Shown here in pieces: positions 43,700-54,309 of a stretch of 64,000 nt of DNA. The position numbers and the translations under genes are program-made. The DNA is from Cryptomeria japonica. Lineage: Eukaryota > Streptophyta > Pinopsida > Cupressales > Cupressaceae. Each line of letters opens with the position of its first letter. Within the stretch, counting starts at the first letter, position 1. The stretch covers positions 820,811,896 to 820,875,895 of the forward strand of contig NC_081414.1 in the NCBI RefSeq assembly GCF_030272615.1, read 5' to 3'. A model generated the notes under the pieces. That model was given only the letters and a program-made list of their open reading frames with translations, had not been told where the DNA came from and made no database searches.

Positions 43700-44279
43700 T
43701 AATGCTTATGATGCTCAATTGATGGTGTTGATTTCATGTATAGTCCCTGTGTGATGCTGTCACCCTTGGTGGGAACAGGTCATTGACTATAGACATCGTC
43801 AACCATTTAGTTGAGGATCCTGCATAGTCTACATAAATTAAACGCCAGGAATTAAAAAAATTACAATGATTTTGATGACAACATCTTTTTATTATTTAAT
43901 ACGCTTTTTGTCTACAAAGTTCATGTTGTGTACTATGTAATTTTTAGCTAACATAAGATAATTGAATTACATGTGCAGGACCTTGAACCCCTTTGATGAG
44001 GATCTTGCACAGTCTCATGGATAGACAGGTATAACTAGTCAATACACCCTATAGAAATAGTTTATTTTTTAAAATTACTTAGAAAACAAACTTCCTCAGT
44101 TTTCAAACCTCGACATTAGCAACAAATCTAATATAGTTATCAACAATTGAGGCCCTAGTTGGACTTATTCCAATTTTAATCCCAAAATCAACTTTAGGGC
44201 CTACTTTTCATCAACATTACCCTCATTTGCAAAATTTCTCTCTCATTACCAATTAACTCTCTCATTTAATGGAGTGCAG
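43700..44279. other. Non-coding interval between transposase and SET frame
   Basis: I see no gene. It could include intron or promoter sequence of the downstream gene. A TGCAG acceptor-like site lies at 44275-44279, just ahead of the SET frame. Confidence 0.45.
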
Positions 44280-44306
44280 GTACCCTCAAATAGGTATTTG
44301 TCAGAT

Positions 44307-45050
44307 ATGTCTTCGCCGAGTGAGGAAAATGCAAGAATAGAAAATGAAATTGACACATGTAGTAGGTCTACAATAGGGAGATCAACAAGAGGTCAAAAGA
44401 TTAGAAGAAAATTCAATAAATGCATGAATTTTTTCCTTGCTCAAGGGGGGTCATGTTCTTATGATGATGAGACCAAAGGTGACATTGAGGTGCCACTGAG
44501 GTACAAACATATACAGAAACAATGGGTTCCCAAGGAACTTCCTCCAATAAACACCGATTTTTGTGTTAACGATAGGTTATATCGCATAGCACCTTCGTCG
44601 TTACATGGTTTAGGCTTATTTTTCATGGATGACATAAAGGTTTGTTACAACAAAGTTGCTAAATTGATGGAGTTTGTTGGACCTTGTTACAATTACAATA
44701 ATTGGATGTAGATTGTTAAATATAAAAAAAGTATGCGTAGGTATGCACTGCTAGTAAATCATATACAACAGAAAGATAATGATCAAAGTAAAGGAGTGGC
44801 TGTATACATTGATGGTCGGCCAAAAGCAACAGGGAATATTGCAAGTTTTATAAATAGTATGCGACCTGGGTCAACTAATAAACAACCCAATTGCATATTT
44901 GAGGTGCGCGAAGGAAATCATGTATTAGTATGTGCAATAAAATCAATAAGTGCAGGCGAAGACCTTCTAATCGATTATAGTTTGAATCATATAGATAAAA
45001 AGAAAGTTAATATCATGGGGGTGGTACGCACTATATACCATTTAAATTAA
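44307..45050 (+). pseudogene. SET-domain protein frame within the CACTA element
   Basis: The ATG at 44307 opens a frame of about 247 codons, interrupted by a TAG at 44709. The N-terminal 95 residues are Arg/Lys/Ser-rich and end in KELPPINTDF. The SET fold then reads LYRIAPSSLHGLGLFFMDDI (the GxG-type AdoMet loop), KLMEFVGPCY, RRYALLVNHI, GNIASFINS (in place of RFINHS), PNCIFEVREG and ISAGEDLLIDYSL (the catalytic-Tyr ELxxDY end). SET enzymes transfer methyl groups from AdoMet to lysines, usually on histones. The motifs are complete enough to name the fold, although the NHSC motif is changed. No pre-SET or post-SET Cys cluster is visible. It sits between the transposase and the second CACTA gene, in the same orientation, and may be part of that second transcript. 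Confidence 0.75.
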
Positions 45051-45154
45051 CCAACCTCCAATTAATGAATCCACTATACCATTTTATTATGAAGCTGTTT
45101 TGCTAAGTCTATTGGTTTAATTTTGCTAACGTTTTTTATATTTTTTCTTTGTCA

Positions 45155-46554
45155 TAGGGTGACATGGATCCATTACATATCACAGACAGGGATGTAGGTT
45201 GTGACACTTCTACCGAGTAGGTAAACCTCATTGTAATTGTACAAATTAGATAGAAGAAAACTATTACATTATTATGTTCTTTTTTAAGGTGATTTAGACT
45301 AATTTTGTAATTGTTAATGATATTATTGACACAAATGAATGTTTGAGGAAAGGGAAAGGGAGCCGCAGTACCTGAGTACCTCTCTAGGGATGTGGAATCA
45401 ATAGGGTTAAGTGATGATGACCTTGAAAATTCCACACACCCTATGGAATTCATGAAAAAGCCTCTTAGGAAAATTACTAAAGAGATTGTTTCTTTGGTAG
45501 CCATGCATCCTATGACTGTTGAGATATGAGAGAGGGTGGAATTATTGATTCGGATAGCAGAAAAATTGCAAGTAAGCAGTAATGAAAGCTTTAATTATAA
45601 TAAAAGTTTAATAATGGTTTATATTTTATTCTCTTTTATGTCATTAACTAAAATATGTACGTATTGTTTTTACAATAATTTATCCGCCCTCATGAAAGTC
45701 ATTGCCATGATCAGGGTGTTGCAGGTTCTTTAGGTGATGACGATTTTCTTGTATTATCGCTTGCTTGGATTATCACTCTAAGTACCCAAAACACATCATA
45801 CTTGATACTATCAATCTTCAAAATAAAGGTTCATCATTTTTTACAATTCTTGTACTTTTCATATATTTAATGTTTGATATATTTAATGTATTATTCTTTA
45901 GGTGTTGTCAATGTTCTTGTGCAAATGCCACCGCCACCTCATCAGAGGTTAGCCTCACCTATATTACCAACTGTAATGTCGGCAACACGTAGCATGCAAA
46001 CATCCTCTACTGTACGTCATATTGGCCCACCCATTGTTGGTAGATCCCTCTTTTTCTCTATCTTCTATTATGTGTTTATTTCCCTTCAAGCGTTCTTTCT
46101 TGGGGGCATTTCATAGTGGATTCATTTTTTGCAGGAGGAGATGCACATGAGGATGTGCCGGAGGTGACTACTGCTAATAACATACCATCATTTCCTAGAT
46201 CTTCTTGTATTTCTAGTATGGGAAATTTGCAGGCCACATTGGTGGTGAGAGATGAAGAAATGATTCCCTTAAAGATACAAAAGGTTCCAGGTACTTTAAA
46301 ATTATTATTATATATACTCTAAATGTAATTAGCTTTATGATCACTCATTTTGGACTGTTGATCCCATGACTTTTTTGCAAGCAATGATATTTTCTACAAA
46401 CATCTTAGTGACATTGCATTGCAGATATTTGGGCCCACCATACCTAAAAGGTGGTACATCATATGTGAACTAACCCCAATCCACTATTTTGATTTCATAT
46501 CATTTCTATAATAGTTTTTCTTTGATACATTTCTTGAACTATAATAAATGTAGC
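45155..46554 (+). pseudogene. Second CACTA gene (Ptta/En/Spm type), 5' exons, interrupted by copia B
   Basis: Candidate exons with GT-AG edges include about 45159-45222 (DMDPLHITDRDVGCDTSTE), about 45350-45570 (PEYLSRDVESIGLSDDDLEN and ITKEIVSLVAMHPMTVE), about 45902-46040 (VNVLVQMPPPPHQRLASP) and 46137-46289 (VPEVTTANNIPSFPRSS and VVRDEEMIPLKIQK). A TGA near 45526 breaks the second. The text is Pro/Ser-rich and disordered, as in N-terminal halves of this protein class. The diagnostic C-terminal half resumes at 54361 beyond copia B. The exact start and whether the SET frame is spliced to it are unresolved. Confidence 0.6.
46550..46554. repeat. Target-site duplication GTAGC, left copy
   Basis: GTAGC directly precedes the 5' LTR of copia B and is repeated at 54310-54314. 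Confidence 0.9.
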
Positions 46555-48064
46555 TGTTGGCAATATTACATTATAATAGACAATGAAAGATTGTTGACAT
46601 TTCAATAAGGATATTGAGAAGGTTGTTGATGATTATGGACATAACTAATTAAAGATGTTTTACTATCTTGATATTATTATTTTGTCATTGATGTCAAGAA
46701 ATTGATTTTCTAATTCAGTATGATGTTGCCATATCTTGAGAAGTATGATATGAAGATTATAAAGAAGTCGGTAAAAGACACAAGAAAGAATATGATGAAT
46801 AAGGGGATAAGTTATTCAATGGGCAACTACTACCAAGTCAAACAATGATGAGATCATGATGTTTTAGATTATTTTAACATCATACATATGTTGTAAAATG
46901 TAAAGGTTAATATTATACTATGTTATCAAGCAAAGAACCTAGTCGGTAAACCCTAAGGTTATTGCTATCGGTTAATGAAGGCAGAATGTCTACCAAGTGA
47001 AGTTTAGTATTCACCGAGTTACAACCGAGCTATAACATAATGCATTAAATGTTTACATGTGATATTTAATGAAGGAAGCTGATGAGTTGGAGTGAATTAA
47101 ATGATTGGTAAGCCATGTATGAAGATTGTTAAAGAATCTATGGTAAAGAAAGATCGACAGGAAGATCTACAACTCAGATTGAACCGCAATACTCTTACAC
47201 AAGTTCCAAGGTGAAAATGCAAGTTCCAAGGTGGGGTAAAATGTTTTCAAATCAAAGAATACATTGAACCTGGACAAGATTGAAGATCTGATGGCTATGA
47301 TTGATCATGGGAAATGTGATCAATGAGATTAAGCGGTTACCTAATTGTTTATAAATAGGAAACTATTGATAAACAATAAAAGCAGGCAAGTGTATGCACA
47401 AGGATGCTACATAGTGATTACCGAGCATAGAAGCTTGAAGACTTGTTAGAATAACAGAGTATAGAGCCCAGCAGAGGGACAAGATAAGTCCTATGAATTG
47501 ATTGTAATAAACAAATAAGAATCTCCTTTAGCATATTTCGATGTGAAGTTGCAGACATATCTTTATTACTGTTATTTTGAGAAGTAGTAGAAAATCTCTT
47601 AACCGAGTGGACTTAATAGTCTTATTTGTAAAATCCTCTAGCAAGGTGACATTCTTATTGAGTGTTTGAAATCCTTTAACAAGGTCACTTCTAACAAAGT
47701 GAAGATCCTAACAGATCTGAGGGAAATCCCTTAACTAGGTCACATCTAGCAATGTGTTTGTAATCTTTAATAGGATTTGCTTTTAACCGAGCATACTCTA
47801 GAAGAGTATATTTCTTAGTGGGTCTGAAATCCCACAGTGGTTTTTCCCTATTTGGGTTTCCACGTTAAATCTGGTGTTATGAGGTTTATATTGTTCATAT
47901 GCTTTTGAGTTTGCATGTTTGACAGTTTTTGTTATATGACTGATATATATGTTACCGAGGTTGAATCTGATGTTTTTATGGATGATTAAGTTTGTATGAT
48001 TCACCCCCCCCTCTCATCTTGTTGGCTATTGGATCTGTAATTATATTAAGTATCAGAACTATCA
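46555..48064 (+). repeat. 5' LTR of copia B
   Basis: This is 1,510 bases long. It has the TTTTGTCATTGATGTCAA box near the start, TATAAATA at 47350-47357, and ATTCACCCCCCCCTCTCAT near the end. ACCGAG occurs repeatedly. Confidence 0.94.
47350..47357 (+). promoter_or_regulatory. Candidate TATA box of copia B
   Basis: TATAAATA lies in TTGTTTATAAATAGGAAAC, with the matching site in the 3' LTR at 53593-53600. It fits a plant TATA consensus well. Confidence 0.55.
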
Positions 48065-48066
48065 AT

Positions 48067-48078
48067 TGGTATCAGAGC
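48067..48078 (+). other. Primer binding site (initiator Met tRNA) of copia B
   Basis: TGGTATCAGAGC lies two bases after the LTR end. Confidence 0.93.
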
Positions 48079-48128
48079 TTTGGACTCCAGAATGAAAGTT
48101 TAAAGGCACTTGAGTTAAAGATCCAAAG

Positions 48129-49286
48129 ATGTATAAGAGGGATGCATCAAAGCTGAACAAGTCAAGTTTCTCTACATGGCAGAAAAGGATGAAGCTACAT
48201 CTATCAGGAGTTGGAGAATATGCTATATACTATCTGGAGAATGATTTTGTTGCACCGAGTACCTATCCATTGACTATGGAAGAGATAAAGGCAAAGCAAG
48301 AACATATTCAAGCAATGATTGAAATAACATCTACATTGACCGACTCAGAGTTTAATGATCTAGAAGGATGTACTGATGCAAAGGCAATGTGGACTAAGCT
48401 CATATCTGTATATGGAGGAGATGAACATTTTCAAAGAGAAAAATTAGATAGTTTAAGAGGACAACTTGAATCTATGAGGATGAATGAAGGTGAGAACATA
48501 ACCTAGTACAGTACAAGACTAAAGGAGATTGTAAATCAAATCAAAGGAGCAGGAGGCACTATTGAAGAAAAGGATGTAACAAGTAAGTTGTTAAGAACCC
48601 TTCTACTTGCCTATGCAATCCGAGTCTCTACAATCAATGAATTGAGGTTTGTACCTAATATGCTAGTTTCCTTGGATGCTACTATTGGTAAGCTACATGC
48701 ATTTGAGTTAAGTAATTTTGATAACAGTGGGTCATCAGTAAATAAAATTGAATATGCATTTAGTTCTTTTCATCTGAATGAATCTAATGATTACAATGAA
48801 AGAAAGTATAAGTACTCTTAAGGAGATCACAGTGGAGCAAGTGAAAGATTTTAGAAGAACATGGAAGAAGTACACAAACTGTATGAAGAAATCAGAAAGC
48901 AATAAGAGTTTGAAGCACTATTGGCCAAAAGGTTACCGAGAGGCAAAGGTAAGTATAAAGGAAAACTACCTTTGAAATGTTTCAATTGTGATAAGATTGG
49001 ACATATGGCTTCTAACTGTCCTGACAAAGATTTTACTGAAAAGAGAGATTACCGAAATGACAGACAGAAAGATAACCATTACAGAGGACACCGAGACTTC
49101 AGAAGAAGAGATAGAAAGACATGCTTAATAACTTATGAGGAATCTAACGATGATAAATCAAATGAGATTGATACAGAGGAAGCTATTTATGTGGCTATCA
49201 AGGATGAATCAGATGAAGAAAGGTATGAAGAAAAAGCCCTAATATCTCACATAAACACTAATGATTCTTGGATTATAGATAGTTGA
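48129..49286 (+). pseudogene. Copia B Gag (UBN2 type), zinc knuckle and protease start
   Basis: Gag starts MYKRDASKLNKSSFSTWQKR and shows LTDSEFNDLEGC, AMWTKLISVYGG and LRGQLESMRMNEGE. A TAG at 48504 is followed by RLKEIVNQIKGAG and LLRTLLLAYAIRVSTINEL. A frame change near 48820 leads to the intact zinc knuckle CFNCDKIGHMASNC. The protease site reads WIIDS, then a TGA at 49284 where the catalytic DSG should have its Gly, then CSHHMTGD. This destroys the protease. Confidence 0.9.
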
Positions 49287-50300
49287 TGCTCACATCATAT
49301 GACAGGAGATAAACACAAGTTTGTTATGTTAGAAGATTATGATGGAGGCTATGTTAGATTTGGTAATGATGCACCATGTCCGGTAAGAGGTAAAGGATCC
49401 ATAACACTTCTTTATAATGCAAGATGCAATGATGTTTATTGGGTTGAAGGTTTGAAATACAATTTGTTGATTGTAGCACAGCTAAACAACATAGGTTACT
49501 GAATAGAATTTTAGAAAGGAATTGTGAAAGTTCATGACAAGAATGGAAAGTTAGCTGCTACCAGGACACAAAAAAAAGGTAATACATTTCACCTTGATTC
49601 AACTCACAATAAGTGTTTGTATGCAAAGATTGATGATACCTGATTATGGCATAAAAGGTTTTGTCATGTTAATATTGATAATCTGATCAAGATAAGTAAG
49701 AAGCACCGAGTAAGAGGTCTACCGAGTCTTGAAAAACCTGAGAATGCTATGTGCCAAGGATGCCAGATGGATAAGATGACAAGATCAAGCTTTACAAGTA
49801 AGTCTTACACTTCTAAGGGAATTTTAGATATTGTGCACAATGATCTTTGTGGTCCTATGAAAGTTCAGAGTTATTATGGTGATAAATATTTCATATTATT
49901 TGTGGATGATTATTCAAGGATGATGTCAGTAATGTTTTTAAAAGAAAAATCAGAAGATTTTCAAATGTTTAAATGGTACAAGGCTAGAGTTGAAAATGAA
50001 ACAGGAAGACAACTGAAATGTCTTAGATCAGATAGAGGAGGAGAGTTCACATCTGAAGAGTTCAACCTATTTTGCAATGATCATGGTATAAAAAGACAAG
50101 TCTCTGTACCAAGAACTCCACAACATAATGGAATAGCTGAAAGAAGAAACAGATCTATTGTGGATTGTGCTAGAACATTGATGATTGAAAGGAAAGTTCC
50201 ACAAACATTTTGGAGAGAAGCAATAAGCACAACTGTTTACACCTTGAACCGAGTTCAATTGAAGAAAGGTACTTTGAAGACACCTTATGAAATCTAGTAT
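49287..50300 (+). pseudogene. Copia B pre-integrase and integrase
   Basis: After the dead protease site come YWVEGLKYNLLIVAQLN, a stop near 49500, and the HHCC module (WHKRFCHVN, CQGCQMDK). The catalytic core is continuous over 49749-50297 with IVHNDLCGPM, LRSDRGGEF and HNGIAERRNR giving the D, D, E triad, plus TFWREAISTTVYTLNR. A stop near 50296 separates it from the linker. The triad is intact. Confidence 0.9.
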
Positions 50301-52314
50301 GGCAAGAAACCTAATGTAAGTTATTTTAAGATCTTTGGAAGTAAATGCTATGTTCATAAAGATGATAGAAATGGCAACTTTGATCAGAAAAGTGAAGAAG
50401 GAACATTTCTAGGATATTCTTCTAGAAGCAAAGCATTTAAATGTCTGATCAAATCATCTAACAAAATAGTAGAAAGTGTGAATGTGAAAATTGATGAATT
50501 TGTAGAAAGAAATGATGAAGGAAATTCCAAAGAACCAGAAGACTATGATGGATTTGTCTATGTGCAACCGAGAAGTCCTACCGAGAAAACTGTTGAAGAA
50601 AATGAAGAAAATATCCAGTTACCGAGTGATGAAGAAGATCATACAGAGCCTACCGAGCCTATATTAGCCAAGTATGTCAGAAGACATCATGCACCAAATC
50701 AGATTATAGGAGATAAGGATGATCCAGTGATGACAAGGAACAAACTAAGACAGAACACATGTTTGATATCTGAATTTGAACCGAGAATAGTGAAAGAGGC
50801 ATTTAATAGTGAAGATTGGATAAATGCTATGACATAAGAGATTGATGAAATCAAGAAGAATGACACATGGACACTGGTCCCAAGACCGGAGGACAAAAAA
50901 GTAATTGGTACAAAGTGGATCTTTAGAAACAAGCTAAATGAAAAAGGGGAGGTCATTCAGAATAAAGAAAGATTAGTTTACAAAGGTTATGCCCAAGAAG
51001 AAGGAATTGATTATGGTGAGACTTTTGCACCTGTTGCTAGACTTGAAGGAGTAAGAACATTGTTGGCATATTCTGCTTTCAAGAACTCCAAGGTATATCA
51101 AATGGATGTCAAATCTACATTTCTGAATGGAATATTAGAAGAAGAAGTTTTCATTGAACAACTTGACGGATTTGTTGAAGACAATAATAAAGATCGGGTA
51201 TGTAAATTGAACAAAGCTTTATATGGTCTAAAACAAGCACCTAGAGCATGGTATGAGAGATTGCACTCTTATTTGATTAAGATTGGTTTTATAAGGACAA
51301 GTGAGAACAACAACATGTACATGAAGAATGATGAAAATGGAATACTAATCTTAGCCATATTTGTTGATGATATTATATTTTGTGGAAATGACTCTTTATG
51401 CAAGAACTTTGGAAATGAAATGAGCAAAGAATTTGAGATGTCATTAATCGGTGAGATAAAGTATTTTATTGGTTTACAGATACTGCAAATGAAAAATGAG
51501 ATTTTCATTACTCAATCCAAGTACATAAAGGAAATCTTGAAGAAATTTGGAATGGAGGATTCAAAACCAGTAAGTACTCCTATGACTACCAACTGTAAAC
51601 TATCAAAGAATGATGAATCTACATCTATTGATGAGACACTTTACCCATCTATGATTGAAAAGTTGCAATATGTTGTTCACAGCAGGCCAGATATAGCACA
51701 TGCAGTAGGTATTGTTGCAATATTTTCTGTAGATCCTAAGGAAACACACATGACGGCAATCAAAAGAATTTCCAGATACTTAAAAGGCCCTAAAGATTAT
51801 GGCTTAGTATATCAGAAAGGAAATGATTTTGATTTACAAGTTTATACTAATGTTGATTGGGCAGGCAACATTGATGATAGGAAAAGCACAAGTGGAGGAG
51901 CTTTCTTTTTAGGAGAAAGACTAGTGAGTTGGCTTAGCAAGAAACAAGGATGTGTTTCACAGTCAACAACAGAAGCTGAATACGTTGCTGCAGCACTGAA
52001 CTGTACCAACATTGCATGGATCAAACAACTATTGGAAGGTATAAATGAGAAAGTTACAAAGCCAGTAACTATATTCTGTGACAATACTAGTGCCATTAAT
52101 ATTTCAAATAATCATGTTACATGCACTCTAAGACAAAGCACATATCTATGAAATATCATTATCTTAGAGAAGAAGCTCAACAGAAGAAAGTGGTGTTGGA
52201 ATATGTTAGCACAAAGGAGCAAATAGTAGATATCTTCACCAAGCCACTACCAAAGGACACTTTTGAATATCTTAGAAGTAAGTTAGGGGTCGTACCCCTA
52301 TCTTCTACTCACTG
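50301..52314 (+). pseudogene. Copia B linker, reverse transcriptase and RNase H
   Basis: The linker is acidic (KKPNVSYFKIFGSKCYVH, then Glu/Asp-rich) and ends INAMT followed by a TAA near 50835. RT continues with [46 protein letters not shown] and the active-site FVDDIIFCG. RNase H has [10 protein letters not shown], in which the usual first Asp (TDADW type) is Asn. It continues with TTEAEYVAA and [11 protein letters not shown], then a frame change near 52120 to [12 protein letters not shown] and DIFTKPLPKDTFEYLR. Start and end match the family. Confidence 0.9.
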
Positions 52315-52559
52315 ACCGAGTTCGGTGAAAGCATCAATCTGATGACTCTATTGAAAATCTTTTGGGAGTTGATGTTGGAGTTATACACTTTAGAATGTTT
52401 TCTAAAAGTGTACTGGAAGTAATACTGGAATATTACAGAGAATGATACAGGGAAGAGGAATTGAAGACAAATGCTCTGACCGAGACTCAGTTGATATGCA
52501 ACAACAGGAAATAACTTCTTACAGAAAGAAATTATGTTTTATTTCTTTTCTTTTTGGCA

Positions 52560-52774
52560 TTGTTGTCAAAGGGGGAGAAGACCTACCAAGGGGGAGAAGA
52601 CCTACCAAATATGGGAGAAGACTGAGAGAAGACTACAGATTGAAATAAAGACTGAAAACAGAAGAGAAGTCTAATGTATGGGGGAGAGCATTTCAAGCAT
52701 TTCAGAATCACAACAATCTGAATCTTTTAAAGGTCAAATCAATTGGTTTTTCCATGAATGCCAAAGGGGGAGAT
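52560..52774 (+). other. Cluster of polypurine tracts at the 3' end of copia B
   Basis: At least four runs, such as CAAAGGGGGAGAAG (52568), CCAAGGGGGAGAAG, TATGGGGGAGAG and the terminal CCAAAGGGGGAGAT at 52761-52774, occur in 215 bases. Only the last touches the LTR. Confidence 0.7.
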
Positions 52775-54309
52775 TGTTGGCAATATTACATTATAACAGA
52801 CAATGAAAGATTGTTGACATTTCAATAAGGATATTGAGAAGGTTGTTGATGATTATGGACATAACTAATTAAATATGTTTTACTATCTTGATATTATTAT
52901 TTTGTCATTGATGTCAAGAAATTGATTTTCTAATTCAGTATGATGTTGCCATATCTTGAGAAGTATGATATGAAGATTATAAAGAAGTCGGTAAAAGACA
53001 CAGGAAAGAATATGATGAATAAGGGGATAAGTTATTCAATGGGAAACTACTACCGAGTCAGACAATGATGAGATCATGATATTTTAGATTGTTTTAACAT
53101 CATACATATGTTGTAAAATGTAAAGGTTAATACTAAACTATGTTACCAGGTAAAGAACCTAGTTGGTAAACCCTAAGGAACCTAGTCGGTAAACCCTAAG
53201 TTTATTGCTATCGGTTAATGAAGGCAGAATGTCTACCGAGTGAAGTTTAGTATTCACCGAGTTACAACCGAGCTATAACAGAATGCATTAAATGTTTACA
53301 TGTGATATTTAATGAAGGAAGCTGATGAGCTGCAGTGAATTAAATGATTGGTAAGCTATGTATGAAGATTGTTAAAGAATCTATGGTAAAGAAAGATTGG
53401 CAGGAAGATCTATAGCTCAGATTGAACCGCAATACCCTTACACAAGTTCCAAGGTGAAAATACAAGTTCCAAGGTGGGGTAAAACATTTTTAGATCAAAG
53501 AATACATTGAACCTGGACAAGATTTAAGATCTGATGGCTATGATTGATCATGGGAAATGTGATCAATGAGATTAAGCAGTTACCTAATTGTTTATAAATA
53601 GGAAACTGTTGATAAACAATAAAAGCGGGCAAGTGTATGCACAAGGATGCTACATAGTGATTACCGAGCATAGAAGCTTGAAGACCTGTTAGAATAATAG
53701 AGTATAGAGCCCAGTAGAGGGACACGATAAGTCCTATGAATTGATTGTATTGAACAAATAAGAATCTGCTTTAGCATTTTTAGATGTGAAGTTGCAGACA
53801 TATCTTTATTACTGTTATTTTGAGAAGTAGCAGAAAATCTCTTAACCGAATGGACTTAACAGTCTTATTTGTAAAATCCTCTAGCAAGGTGACATTATTA
53901 TTGAGTGTTTGAAATCCTTTAACAAGGTCACTTCTAACAAGTGAAGATCCTAACAGATCTAAGGGAAATCCCTTAACCGGGTGACATCTAGCAATGTGTT
54001 TGTAATCTTTAACAGGGTTTACTTTTAACCGAGCATACTCTAGAAGAGTATATTTCTTAGTGGGTCTGAAATCCCACAGTGGTTTTTCCCTATTTGGGTT
54101 TCCATGTTAAATCTGGTGTTATGAGGTTTATATTGTTCATATGCTTTTGAGTTTGCATGTTTGACAGTTTTTGTTATATGACTGATATATATGTTACCGA
54201 GGTTGAATCTGATGTTTTTATGGATGATTAAGTTTGTATGATTCACCCCCCCCCCTTCTCATCTTGTTGGCTATTGGATCTGTACTTATATTAAGTATCA
54301 GAACTATCA
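52775..54309 (+). repeat. 3' LTR of copia B
   Basis: It matches the 5' LTR with a duplicated GGAACCTAGT(T/C)GGTAAACCC-type segment near 53155-53200. It is followed by GTAGC (54310-54314). Confidence 0.94.

Larger units (their letters stand above)
46555..54309 (+). mobile_element. Ty1/copia retrotransposon B, full length, inside a CACTA gene intron
   Basis: LTRs at 46555-48064 and 52775-54309 begin TGTTGGCAATATTAC and end AACTATCA. They are flanked by GTAGC. The element has an initiator-Met primer site, gag, protease, integrase, RT, RNase H and a purine-tract-rich 3' region, in copia order. The LTRs differ by scattered substitutions and a short duplication near 53160-53200. Coding frames carry many stops. 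ACCGAG hexamers recur throughout. Confidence 0.94.
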
